From the NCBI GenBank assembly GCA_020444415.1, contig JAHLLA010000012.1, positions 21,645 through 85,644 on the forward strand: DNA of 64,000 nt, given 5' to 3'. The notes under the pieces were generated by a model, which was given only the letters and a program-made list of their open reading frames with translations, ran no database searches and was not told where the DNA came from. The DNA comes from Bacteroidota bacterium (GTDB lineage Bacteria; Bacteroidota; Bacteroidia; Bacteroidales; F082). The position numbers were made by a program, and so were the translations under genes. This document shows, piece by piece, positions 26,915 to 35,825 of this stretch (its first letter is position 1; each line of letters begins with the position of its first letter).

Positions 26915-27370
26915 ATGAAACAAATAACATTATTAGCAGCTTTAATTTTCGCAATGTTTACCGTATTTGCGCAAGAAGCTGAAGTGAAAAAAGAAAACGG
27001 CCCACAGATTTCTTTTGAAGATACTACACATGATTATGGTGAAATTGAATTGGGTTCAGATGGGGCGTATGAGTTTGTATTTACAAATACCGGCAACGAG
27101 CCATTGATACTTTCAAAACCCCGTTCTTCCTGTGGATGTACAGTGCCATCATGGCCAAAAGAACCTATTTTACCTGGTGAATCAAATAATATTAAAGTTA
27201 CTTACAATACAAATAAAGCTGGTAACTTTAATAAAACCGTTACCGTTTACTCCAATGCAAAAGGTAATAGCACGGTTGTCTTAAGGATTAAAGGGAAAGT
27301 GCTGGCACAGGCAGAAGAAGCGTTACCAACAAAAGAAAGTAGTGTGGGTGCAGCCCCCGTCAATAAATAA
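26915..27370 (+). CDS. DUF1573 domain periplasmic protein
   Basis: A 151-residue exported protein. Signal peptide 1-20 (MKQITLLAALIFAMFTVFAQ), then one Ig-like DUF1573 domain (about 33-130) with the hallmark FEDTTHDYGEIELGSDGAYEFVFTNTGNEPL and SSCGCTVPSWPKEPILPGES, including the conserved CGCT. Such single-domain proteins are common in Bacteroidota; their role is unknown, and the ASH-like fold suggests protein binding. It has its own promoter-like box and a strong terminator, so it is a single-gene unit. Confidence 0.88.
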   Translation: MKQITLLAALIFAMFTVFAQEAEVKKENGPQISFEDTTHDYGEIELGSDGAYEFVFTNTGNEPLILSKPRSSCGCTVPSWPKEPILPGESNNIKVTYNTNKAGNFNKTVTVYSNAKGNSTVVLRIKGKVLAQAEEALPTKESSVGAAPVNK

Positions 27371-27386
27371 AAAAAATGTAATTTTT

Positions 27387-27436
27387 AAAAATGGTTAATC
27401 GTGTGGATTACATTTCGCGGTTAACCATTTTTTTTA
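27387..27436 (+). terminator. Intrinsic terminator after the DUF1573 gene
   Basis: A 12-bp perfect stem (AAAAATGGTTAA at 27387-27398 with its complement at 27421-27432), a 22-base loop and a T-rich tail. It sits 16 bases after the DUF1573 stop codon. Confidence 0.85.
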
Positions 27437-27461
27437 TTTTCACAAACCTAAAAACAGTAAC

Positions 27462-28658
27462 ATGCCAAATATTTCACAAAAGGGGCACTTAATGCCTGAG
27501 TCACCCATCCGAAAATTAGTGCCGTATGCCGAAGCGGCCAGAGCCCGTGGTATTAAAATTTACCCCCTGAATATTGGTCAGCCTGATATTGAAACACCAG
27601 AGGTTTCTTTGAATGCTATTCATAATTATAATCAGAAGGTAATTGCTTATAGTCACTCTGCTGGGATGATCTCTTTACGTGAAAAATTGGTGGAGTACTA
27701 TAAAACTGTGAATATTGACCTGAAAGCAAGTGAAATTATCGTGGGTGCCGGGGCGTCTGAGGCTTTGCTTTTCGCCTTTCAGTCTATTATGGATCCGGAT
27801 GATGAAGTAATTATCCCGGAACCATTTTATGCCAATTACAATGGATTTGCTACCAATGCAGGTATCAAAGTAAAACCGATTTTCTCTTCTATTGAATCGG
27901 GTTTTGCATTGCCCCCCATTGAAGATTTTGAAAAAAATATTACAAAACGTACCAAAGCCATTCTCGTTTGCAATCCAAATAATCCAACCGGGTATCTATA
28001 TTCGAAAGAGGAATTGGAAGTGTTGCGCGACATTGTTAAAAAATATGACCTATTCTTAATTGCTGATGAGGTATATCGCGAATTTACCTATGATGGCAGA
28101 AAGCATTATTCAGCCATGTATTTGGATGGTATTGAGCAGAATGTAATACTCATCGATTCGGTTTCAAAACGCTATAGTGCCTGTGGAGCCCGCCTCGGTT
28201 GGATGGCTTCTAAGAACAAGGAACTGATGGCCACTGCGCTGAAATTTGCCCAGGCAAGATTGAGTCCGCCTACTTTTGGACAGGTGCTGGCAGAAGCTGC
28301 TGTGGATACACCTGATAGTTATTTTGTGGAAGTGAAGAAAGAATATTTAGCACGCAGAAATGCCATTGTCGAAGGAATCAACAATATCGAAGGTGCCTAT
28401 TGCCCAAACCCTGCAGGTGCATTCTATGTTGTTGCCAGATTGCCTATTGATGATTCAGATAAATTCTGCCAGTGGCTGCTGGAAGATTTCAGTTTTGAAA
28501 ATCAAACCGTTATGTTTGCCCCGGCTTCCGGGTTTTATTCAACAGCAGGTAAAGGAAAAGATGAAGTCAGGATCAGTTATGTATTAAATGTGGATGACCT
28601 GAAGCAATCCGTGAAAGTGCTGGACGAAGCCTTAAAAGTTTATCCCGGTAGGAAATAG
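27462..28658 (+). CDS. PLP-dependent aminotransferase, class I (aspartate-aminotransferase-like)
   Basis: A 398-residue fold-type I aminotransferase. It starts MPNISQKGHLMPESPIRKL and shows YPLNIGQPDIETP (substrate loop), VCNPNNPTGYLY (Asn-Pro), LIADEVYREF (Asp to PLP nitrogen) and DSVSKRYSACGARLGWM with the Schiff-base lysine. Length and motifs agree with AspC/AspB-type enzymes, but the amino acid cannot be set. The hypA gene follows after nine bases, so the two may be cotranscribed. Confidence 0.88.
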   Translation: MPNISQKGHLMPESPIRKLVPYAEAARARGIKIYPLNIGQPDIETPEVSLNAIHNYNQKVIAYSHSAGMISLREKLVEYYKTVNIDLKASEIIVGAGASEALLFAFQSIMDPDDEVIIPEPFYANYNGFATNAGIKVKPIFSSIESGFALPPIEDFEKNITKRTKAILVCNPNNPTGYLYSKEELEVLRDIVKKYDLFLIADEVYREFTYDGRKHYSAMYLDGIEQNVILIDSVSKRYSACGARLGWMASKNKELMATALKFAQARLSPPTFGQVLAEAAVDTPDSYFVEVKKEYLARRNAIVEGINNIEGAYCPNPAGAFYVVARLPIDDSDKFCQWLLEDFSFENQTVMFAPASGFYSTAGKGKDEVRISYVLNVDDLKQSVKVLDEALKVYPGRK

Positions 28659-28667
28659 CAAAAATAC

Positions 28668-29018
28668 ATGCACGAATTCTCAATTGCTGTTAGTATAATT
28701 GAAATTGCTGAAGCGGAAGCTCAAAAAGTAAATGCCATTAAAATAAAGGAATTAATTCTGGATATCGGAACGATGTCAGGCATTGAATTTTTCGCCCTAG
28801 AAACAGCTATGGAAATGGCGGTGAAAAACACCTTGTTGGAAAAATCAAGAATTAAAATCAATAAAATTCAGGCCAGGGCTAAATGTACTGAATGCAGTCA
28901 GGAATTTGATATGGATCATGTGTATGATCCTTGTCCATACTGCCAGAGTTTATACCACGAGTTGTTATCGGGCAAGGAACTGCAAATCAAGTCGATTGTA
29001 GTTGATGTGGATGATTAA
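28668..29018 (+). CDS. hypA: Hydrogenase nickel metallochaperone HypA
   Basis: A 116-residue HypA. The N-terminal MHEFSIAVSIIE holds the Ni-binding His2 and Glu3. The zinc domain has two CxxC pairs (CTEC and CPYC). HypA with HypB delivers nickel to the hydrogenase large subunit; the likely client is the enzyme at 47405. It stands apart from the structural genes, behind an aminotransferase. hypB, hypD, hypE and hypF are not in this window. Its TAA stop overlaps the stop of the convergent TonB receptor gene, with no terminator between. Confidence 0.92.
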   Translation: MHEFSIAVSIIEIAEAEAQKVNAIKIKELILDIGTMSGIEFFALETAMEMAVKNTLLEKSRIKINKIQARAKCTECSQEFDMDHVYDPCPYCQSLYHELLSGKELQIKSIVVDVDD

Positions 29019-31393
29019 AACTCGATAATTATACCGAAGGTTGGAATTATTGTTCCGGTAGATGTTGGAATACTTTGTAGTTTATATTTTGACCCATTCT
29101 CTAGTAAGGTATTGTTCCCGTTAATATCCTTCTCAGGAAGGATCAAATCCTGTTCCTGCGATTTGAAGTTGTAAGCATTCTGAATATCCAGATAAAGGTT
29201 CACCATCCACTTTTTGAAGAAAAAACGTTTATCAATCCTGATATCCAATTGATGAAAAGCTTTAAAACGTTTCGAGTTTACCCTACTCCAGTCTTTAAAA
29301 GGTTCATTTTGGGTGTCCCATGCTTCTTTAATAGCAGAAAACTCTAAGTCGTAAGGTGTATACGGCGAACCTCCGGCGTATCTCCACTTGGCACCTACTG
29401 ACCAGCTTTTATTAAAGTTGTATGTAGAAGTGATAGAAACAAGGTGACGGTTATCCCAATTTGTTGAAATGAATGTCCCGTTTTTATCTTTCATCTGGCT
29501 GCGGTAAAAAGTGTAGGAAGCTGTTATGTTTAATTTGTTACTGATTTTAGTTCTATTCAATATTTCAACTCCAAATGCGCGGCCTTCACCATTGGAAATA
29601 ACGGGTCCAACACCATAAACACCGAAATCACCTCCTTTGGTAGCTAGACTTACGGAGTCGAGCAAAGATACCGGGTAATTATTGTATTTCTTGAAAAAGC
29701 CTTCAACGGAGAAAATAACATTTTCAGTAGGTTGGTATTCAATACCTAAAATAGCCTGGTCGCTTTTAATATAATCAATATCTTCATTTTTATTGACCAA
29801 AAAGCCTTCTGTATCCCTGTGACCTAAGGTGGTATATGAGGGTAAACGAAAATATCTGCCCAGACTGGCTGTTAATGTTACATTGGATTGGATGTTATAC
29901 CGCGCTGATATTCGGGGAGAAATCTGGTTCATCGCGTTAGACATTTTTTTCGTATAATTATTTGCATCCGTTCTAATGCCGAATACAAGTTTCATACGGT
30001 CATTAAAAAGATTTTGCACAAATGAGAAAGAACCTCCCCATTTAAAAAAGTCAATTTTAGTGCTTGAATTAAACTCAACTACATTACCATTTATAAAAAT
30101 TGGGTTATATGATTTGGCATGATACTGAACGTATTCAGTATTCAAACTTATCGTATACTGTATGGTTTTAAAAATTTCGGTATGTTCTAATCTGAGTTTG
30201 TTTTCAATTTCCTGCGAATTGTAATCGAAAGTTCTAGCTTGACTGATATCATTGTTTTGATATTTGACAGAGCTATAATCCAGCATATTTCTACTTAATA
30301 CTATCGTTTGAAAACTGTTCTTGCCATAGTGCTTGTATACACCACCAATGGCATAATTCCATTGGTTACTTTCAGGCACAAAATTTAAAAAATATTCCTG
30401 TTCCGGATCAGGTTCGTCGATACCCTTGTTTAACCTGAATTGATCGTAAGCACCAATGCTGATAATTTTTATTTCATTTCTTTCGTTGATACGTGTTCTC
30501 CATTTAAACTGGTAATCATTAAATGTCGGCAGGAAAGGCAATTCAAGTGCGCTGAATAGAAATTGCAAATAGGATCGTCTGATTGAAAATAGATAATCAG
30601 ACTTTTTACCAGCAGGCCCGTCAACAGCAAGTCCAACTTCCGAAGCACCAACTGAAAATCTGAATTTGGGTTTAATAGAGTTACCATTCTGTAAATTGAA
30701 ATTGAAAACCGAACTGAGTGCATTCGGTTTATCAGCGGGAAATGCACCTGAATAAAAGTCAACTGATGCAAGCTGGTCGCTATTGATCATGCTATTGGTA
30801 CCACCTGATGCACCCTGGGTTTGGAAGTGATTGATTGTTGGAACTTCAATTTCATCTAAGTAAAATATATTTTCAGCAGGACCGCCACCCCTTACCATAA
30901 TATCATTCCGGAATGATGCTCCTGAAGAGACACCGGGAAATGATTGGATCACTTTGGAGATATCGCCATTTGCACCCGGATTACTCCTTATTTCATCAAT
31001 GCTGATTTTTTGCATCGAATGGGCCACCTCTTCAGGTCTTTCAAAATTAGATATACGTATAACTACCTCCTCCAGGTCAGTTTGTCCGGGACTTAGATAA
31101 AAGTTTGCATTGGATGTAATTCCATTTTTAACCTCAATGATATCTGACTCGAATTCAGTATAGCCTATAAATGATGCTTTAATTTTGTAATTGCCTTCCT
31201 CAATGTCATTTATAATAAATGTGCCATTTATATCAGTAGTAGCTCCAATGTTAGTGCCTGCTAAAACTACATTAACGTATGGTAATGGTTCGCCCGTTGT
31301 TTCATCTGCTATTTTTCCTTTAATTGCTCCGTTGTTAGCCAACAATACCGAGCTAAGAAAGCTCAGAAAACTAAGCTGTAATAATCTTTTCAT
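29015..31393 (-). CDS. TonB-dependent receptor (first of a paralogous pair)
   Basis: A 792-residue outer membrane receptor. Signal peptide 1-19, carboxypeptidase-regulatory-like domain about 20-105 (IKGKIADETTGEPLPYVNVVLAGTN), plug about 112-225 (ISKVIQSFPGVSSG, DIMVRGGGPAENIFYLDE), then a beta-barrel to the C-terminal aromatic residue (IIIEF). No SusD partner is present, so it is of the solitary importer type. It imports an unknown ligand using TonB. It closely resembles the gene at 31563, which suggests duplication. Two direct TTAAACAAAA motifs lie upstream (31435, 31467), like those before the CarH-like regulator gene. Confidence 0.9.
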   Translation of the reverse strand: MKRLLQLSFLSFLSSVLLANNGAIKGKIADETTGEPLPYVNVVLAGTNIGATTDINGTFIINDIEEGNYKIKASFIGYTEFESDIIEVKNGITSNANFYLSPGQTDLEEVVIRISNFERPEEVAHSMQKISIDEIRSNPGANGDISKVIQSFPGVSSGASFRNDIMVRGGGPAENIFYLDEIEVPTINHFQTQGASGGTNSMINSDQLASVDFYSGAFPADKPNALSSVFNFNLQNGNSIKPKFRFSVGASEVGLAVDGPAGKKSDYLFSIRRSYLQFLFSALELPFLPTFNDYQFKWRTRINERNEIKIISIGAYDQFRLNKGIDEPDPEQEYFLNFVPESNQWNYAIGGVYKHYGKNSFQTIVLSRNMLDYSSVKYQNNDISQARTFDYNSQEIENKLRLEHTEIFKTIQYTISLNTEYVQYHAKSYNPIFINGNVVEFNSSTKIDFFKWGGSFSFVQNLFNDRMKLVFGIRTDANNYTKKMSNAMNQISPRISARYNIQSNVTLTASLGRYFRLPSYTTLGHRDTEGFLVNKNEDIDYIKSDQAILGIEYQPTENVIFSVEGFFKKYNNYPVSLLDSVSLATKGGDFGVYGVGPVISNGEGRAFGVEILNRTKISNKLNITASYTFYRSQMKDKNGTFISTNWDNRHLVSITSTYNFNKSWSVGAKWRYAGGSPYTPYDLEFSAIKEAWDTQNEPFKDWSRVNSKRFKAFHQLDIRIDKRFFFKKWMVNLYLDIQNAYNFKSQEQDLILPEKDINGNNTLLENGSKYKLQSIPTSTGTIIPTFGIIIEF

Positions 31394-31411
31394 TTATTTC
31401 TCTTTTCATAG

Positions 31412-31476
31412 TGTTTAAGAAAATAACAAAAAGATTAAACAAAAGTTCAATGAATTCAAAGAAAAGTTAAACAAAA
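31412..31476 (-). promoter_or_regulatory. TTAAACAAA-type repeats upstream of TonB receptor gene
   Basis: Two direct copies of TTAAACAAAA (31435-31444, 31467-31476) start 32 bases apart, about three helical turns. A TGTTTAAG in the opposite sense lies at 31412-31419. On the coding strand the direct pair reads TTTTGTTTAA. The same core stands in inverted pairs before the MerR/B12 gene (35691-35779). A shared operator is inferred. Confidence 0.45.
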
Positions 31477-31562
31477 AAGGTTTATGTATTGATTAACAGA
31501 TCGGTAAGAGGTGTGCTTTTATGGGTTGAAAATCGACTTATCTGTTTTTTATTAAGGTTTCT

Positions 31563-33947
31563 TTAAAACTCGATCATGATACCAATGGTTGGGAGTACAG
31601 TTCCCGATGAACTGGGTATAGTTTCCAAACTGTAGTATTCAACCCCATTAACTGTATTAATAATATAATTTCCATCACTGTCTTGTTGCCTGACAACGAT
31701 ATCAGGGTTTTCTGCCTGGAAATTATAAAGATTTTGAATGTCCAGGTATAGCATCAGTGACCATTTTTTGAAATAGTACCTCTTGTCAACTCTAATGTCA
31801 AGCTGATTAAATGAAGAAAGGCGGAGCGAATTCACTTGATCGGTATCAACAAAAGCACGTCCTCTGGTATCCCAGGCTGAAACGATAGAAGAAGTTTCGA
31901 GATCGTATGGCGTATAGGGCAGCCCTCCTGCATATCTGAATTTTGCACCCGCAGTCCAGTTTCTATTAAAATTGTAAGATCCGGTAACAATAAAAACATA
32001 CTGATTATCCCAGCTGGCCGGCACGTACTCATTGTATTTATCTTTAACAAGGGTTCTGAAAAGCGTTAATGATGCGATTAAGCTCAATTTATTTCCAATC
32101 CTGGTGCGATTCGAGAGTTCAATACCATATGCTTTCCCCTGACCAATCGACAATACGGGTTCATCACCGAAAACTCCATAATCGCCTCCTTTGGTTGCAA
32201 GGCTTAATGAATCAATCATAGAAAAAGGATAATTGTCATAAAACTTTCCGAACCCTTCCAAAGTAAATACCACACCTTCATTTAAACTATATTCAATACC
32301 GCCTATAATTTGATCACTTTTTATGTAGCTAATGCCATTTTCTTTATTTATCAGGTTTCCGTTGTTGTCTTTATAACCCAGTGCCGTATAGGGAGGCATT
32401 TGATAATACCTGCCAATGCTTCCTGATAATGCAAACCTGGGTAAGACATTATAACGGAATGATATACGCGGTGACAACTGGTCCAGGGGGTTTTGCATTT
32501 CTTTGTCATACGTATTTGCATCCATTCTGATCCCAATTACTGTATTTAATTTGTTATTAAAAAATGCTTTTGTCATTGCGAAGGACGCTCCCCATTTAAA
32601 AAAATTAATATCCGTTTGATATAAAATAGGGACTCTCTCGCCTTCAAAGTAAATGATATTTGAAGTTTGATTGTTGTATTTCACATATTCTGCGTTGGCC
32701 GACCCAGTGAGTTGAAATCCATTAAAAATACTTGTAAATTCATACCTTAATTTATTTTCAATTTCCTGTGAGATATAGTTAAATACTTTAGCCGAATCTT
32801 CATTATTGTCTGGATATTTATAGGATTCGTAGTTGAGCATATTACGGCTTAAAACAACTGTATGAACACTTCTTTTGGCGAAATGTTTATATACACCACC
32901 GATGGTATAAGTCCACTGGTTATTTACGGGAATAAAGCTAAGTATGTAATCTTGTTCTGCATCTGGATTTTCTATTCCGGTATTCAATGCAAACTGGTCC
33001 AGCGCACCGAGGCTGATAATTTTAAATTCATTCTTCGTATTGATCTTATATCGCCATTTTATCTGGTAATCTGTAAAAGTGGGTAAAAATGGCAATCCCA
33101 ATGCACTGAATAGGAACTGAAGGTAGGATCGGCGTATTGAAAAAACATAGTCACTTTTTTCGCCAATCCTTCCATCTCCTGAAAAAGCAATTTCAGACGC
33201 TCCAAGTGAAAAACGCCATTTTGGTTTCACCGGATTTCCATCTTTTAGTTTGAACTGAAATACGGAACTTAGCGCATTTCCACGATCAGCAGGAAAGGCT
33301 CCAGAATAAAAATCAACATTACTTATTTGATCCGCATTGATAATGCCATTTGAACCACCTGAAGCACCTTGCGTTTGAAAGTGATTGATATTGGGTACTT
33401 GCAGTTCTTCCAGGTAATAAACATTTTCTGCGGGTCCACCACCTCTGATTAAAATATCGTTTCTGAAGGCCGGTGTTGCAGAAACTCCTGGAAAAGACTG
33501 AATTACTTTGGAGATATCCCTGTTCGATCCGGGATTGGTTTCAATTTCTGCCAGTCCAATCTTTTGCATTGACATAGGGGCGTCATTGGGACGCTCGAAG
33601 GGAGAGACTTTAATTACGACTTCTTCAAGTTTAGTTGATGTGGGCGTCATTTTCAATTCTATATAGGATGTTCCAGAATTGGTTATAAGTATATCATCAG
33701 AAAGGAGACTGCTATATCCAACAAACGAAGCTCTCAGATTTACAAAACCCGGTTCCAGACCTGTAAAAATAAATTTTCCGTCAAAATCTGTTGAGCTGCC
33801 TATGTTTGTTCCATCAATGATGACATTCACAAAAGGTAAAGGTTCATTATTGGATTTGTCCGTAATTCTGCCTTCTATTTTTCCACTCTGTGCGTAAATA
33901 CCTATCGAAAAAACAATTGCTGTTATTATTAAATATATTTTTCTCAC
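31563..33947 (-). CDS. TonB-dependent receptor (second paralogue)
   Basis: A 794-residue outer membrane receptor with signal peptide (1-19), carboxypeptidase-regulatory-like domain (about 22-105, IEGRITDKSNNEPLPFVNV), plug (about 112-225, ISKVIQSFPGVSATPAFRND) and barrel ending GIMIEF. It keeps the same order of motifs as its neighbour at 29015 (SFPGVS, RGGGPAEN, NHFQTQGASGG, VDFYSGAFPAD), with many conserved changes, so it is a diverged tandem copy. It starts eight bases after the DUF2271 gene, and both are probably in one operon with the MerR/B12 gene. The ligand is unknown. Confidence 0.9.
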   Translation of the reverse strand: MRKIYLIITAIVFSIGIYAQSGKIEGRITDKSNNEPLPFVNVIIDGTNIGSSTDFDGKFIFTGLEPGFVNLRASFVGYSSLLSDDILITNSGTSYIELKMTPTSTKLEEVVIKVSPFERPNDAPMSMQKIGLAEIETNPGSNRDISKVIQSFPGVSATPAFRNDILIRGGGPAENVYYLEELQVPNINHFQTQGASGGSNGIINADQISNVDFYSGAFPADRGNALSSVFQFKLKDGNPVKPKWRFSLGASEIAFSGDGRIGEKSDYVFSIRRSYLQFLFSALGLPFLPTFTDYQIKWRYKINTKNEFKIISLGALDQFALNTGIENPDAEQDYILSFIPVNNQWTYTIGGVYKHFAKRSVHTVVLSRNMLNYESYKYPDNNEDSAKVFNYISQEIENKLRYEFTSIFNGFQLTGSANAEYVKYNNQTSNIIYFEGERVPILYQTDINFFKWGASFAMTKAFFNNKLNTVIGIRMDANTYDKEMQNPLDQLSPRISFRYNVLPRFALSGSIGRYYQMPPYTALGYKDNNGNLINKENGISYIKSDQIIGGIEYSLNEGVVFTLEGFGKFYDNYPFSMIDSLSLATKGGDYGVFGDEPVLSIGQGKAYGIELSNRTRIGNKLSLIASLTLFRTLVKDKYNEYVPASWDNQYVFIVTGSYNFNRNWTAGAKFRYAGGLPYTPYDLETSSIVSAWDTRGRAFVDTDQVNSLRLSSFNQLDIRVDKRYYFKKWSLMLYLDIQNLYNFQAENPDIVVRQQDSDGNYIINTVNGVEYYSLETIPSSSGTVLPTIGIMIEF

Positions 33948-33955
33948 GTGGCTTC

Positions 33956-34729
33956 TTATTTAGTAATCGTAACTGTTATTTCAGCGGCAATATTAAGTGC
34001 TGTTGTAAATGTGCTTATATCAGTATATAATCTTCCGTCTTTTCCTGAATAATGTCCATGTCCAATAACTTTCAGGCTGGTTTTATCCGTTGTACCTGAG
34101 GTATCGATTTCACCTGCATAAATAATAGATGGCTGCGATGATGTTTTATAATCCTTATCATCCGTGTATTTAGTATTGGACCAGTAATCATTCCAGTCCC
34201 AGGTTTGGTTGATTTCCAATAGAATATTGAATGAATCAGGTAAATCTGCAGAAGTGGATGTTCTTAGTACGAAATTTCCTTTTGGTGTTGCGCTGCTAAT
34301 GGCATCAGTAACAGGATTTTCAGGTGTTGGAATGAATAAACTATCCCTGCTGACCACATTTCTTTTATGCGACCAATAGGGCAGGGCAGCTGGCCGCAGT
34401 GCTTCTCCTTTCTCATTTTTCCACGAGCCGTCACCAGCGTCTGCATAACCGTATATACCTGAAGAAATATATTCAGTAACAAAAACTGTTTCTATGTAAG
34501 CTCCATTATTGTCCTCAAGCCAAATAGCAAATGTTGGATGGTTATGGCTCTTGCCTTTTAGAAAGTTTAGTTCGATTTTCATTTGTCCCTGATCGTAATT
34601 AATATAAAGGGTATCGCTTTGTTGGAGCTCATTATTTTTTTTCGACTGTGCCACTGCTATCGAAAAGGACAGAAACGATATGATCAACAAAAAGATGTTG
34701 GGGGATATCTTAAAATTATGCTTTTTCAT
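33956..34729 (-). CDS. DUF2271 domain exported protein
   Basis: A 257-residue protein from the ATG at 34729 (MKKHNFKISPNIFLLI), with a signal peptide to about residue 27 (IAVAQ). A longer frame starts at 34819 inside the regulator gene and is less likely. The DUF2271 domain spans most of it: IELNFLKGKSHNHPTFAIWLED, AALPYWSHKRN, TDAISSATPKGNF, WDWNDYWSNTKY and a closing VIGHGHYSGKDG. DUF2271 proteins are often found beside PepSY or FMN-binding genes and iron-linked receptors. Here one stands between a B12-binding regulator and two TonB receptors, so a role in uptake is inferred. Confidence 0.78.
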   Translation of the reverse strand: MKKHNFKISPNIFLLIISFLSFSIAVAQSKKNNELQQSDTLYINYDQGQMKIELNFLKGKSHNHPTFAIWLEDNNGAYIETVFVTEYISSGIYGYADAGDGSWKNEKGEALRPAALPYWSHKRNVVSRDSLFIPTPENPVTDAISSATPKGNFVLRTSTSADLPDSFNILLEINQTWDWNDYWSNTKYTDDKDYKTSSQPSIIYAGEIDTSGTTDKTSLKVIGHGHYSGKDGRLYTDISTFTTALNIAAEITVTITK

Positions 34730-34796
34730 CAGAGTAAGGATTGGGTTACTAACTACTTTGGTGTTGAAAGAATTAACAATCAGATGAATCATTTGT

Positions 34797-35687
34797 TCAT
34801 TTGATTTTGGTGAATTCAATAATCTTTTCAGGGTCTGTTATAGCCTGAAAATTTTTGGGTAATTGCAAGCTTTCAATCAGTTGTTTGTTACCCGTAATAA
34901 ATATTTGCAACGAATTGAATTCATTTGATAGCTGGTCAATATAACTTTGTAAAAAGTCTGTGGGCCGGGTTTGTATCAGGAAAAATAGCAGTTGTGAAGG
35001 ACTACATTCATTTACGGTATCCACTACGTTCACCATGGGAACTTTCTGACCCAGATAGATCACCTTTCTGCCAGCCTGTCTTAAGATGAAATTAGCCATC
35101 AATAGTCCAATTTCATGGTCTTCATAATCAGGAAGAAATAATACAATTGGCTTTTGATCACCTTCAGCGGGAGGAAGCGCATCAATGGCAGAATAGAGCT
35201 TTTGTTTCACCATATTAGAGATAAAATGTTCCTGGGCCGGGTTTAAATTTTCTGTCGACCACAACAGGCCAACCCTGTTCAAAACAGGAATAAGAACTTT
35301 TATGTAAGCATCTTTGATTCCATATTTCATTATAGCACTTGAAAACAGCTTGTCAAAAGAAGGTTCGTTGAAATCCAGCCCCGCATTGATTAGCTGACTG
35401 ATATACGAATCAGCTACCACATCATCTTTGGATTCCGCTGCAAGTCTTTTGTTGATTTCATTATTGAGTTCATCCGGAGAGAGTTTGCTGATCTTTGAAA
35501 TTTTCATGCCAGCGTTCATTAAAGCAGCGATGTTAATGAGTTTACGCATGTCGTCATTACTGTAATATCGAATATTAGTAGGTGTTCTGGATGGCTCAAT
35601 TACATTATATCTCTTCTCCCAGATACGAATGGTGTGTGCTTTTATACCTGTCAGATTCTCAAGGTCGGCTATTGAATAGGTAATCAT
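34797..35687 (-). CDS. MerR-family, B12-binding regulator (CarH/LitR-like)
   Basis: A 296-residue regulator. A MerR helix-turn-helix (1-75, SIADLENLTGIKAHTIRIWEKRY), a four-helix B12-binding domain (about 90-172), and a Rossmann-type cobalamin domain (180-296). Residues known from Thermus CarH line up: Trp143 and Glu153-His154 keep the W-x9-EH spacing, and His191 in EDHEIG matches the lower axial ligand. So adenosylcobalamin binding and light-induced release from DNA are likely. It is read toward the DUF2271 and TonB receptor genes. Its upstream region has two perfect inverted repeats, suggesting autoregulation. Confidence 0.88.
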   Translation of the reverse strand: MITYSIADLENLTGIKAHTIRIWEKRYNVIEPSRTPTNIRYYSNDDMRKLINIAALMNAGMKISKISKLSPDELNNEINKRLAAESKDDVVADSYISQLINAGLDFNEPSFDKLFSSAIMKYGIKDAYIKVLIPVLNRVGLLWSTENLNPAQEHFISNMVKQKLYSAIDALPPAEGDQKPIVLFLPDYEDHEIGLLMANFILRQAGRKVIYLGQKVPMVNVVDTVNECSPSQLLFFLIQTRPTDFLQSYIDQLSNEFNSLQIFITGNKQLIESLQLPKNFQAITDPEKIIEFTKIK

Positions 35688-35690
35688 TAT

Positions 35691-35779
35691 TTGTTTAGTT
35701 TTTAAGTTTGATAGCTAAACAAATATAAAACAACTTTGTTTAAAAAAATCAGGTTTTTTTTCATAAAAGGTTAAACAAA
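35691..35779 (-). promoter_or_regulatory. Operator-like nested inverted repeats before the MerR/B12 gene
   Basis: Two perfect inverted pairs: TTGTTTAG (35691-35698) with CTAAACAA (35715-35722), and TTTGTTTAA (35735-35743) with TTAAACAAA (35771-35779). Half-sites start 24 and 36 bases apart. They fill the space just upstream of the regulator's ATG (35687). CarH tetramers bind several repeats in their operators, so autoregulation is plausible. Confidence 0.55.
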
Positions 35780-35825
35780 TCACAAAAGGTTCGCTACCAG
35801 TTTGTTGCGATGAGAAAGCACTTTT

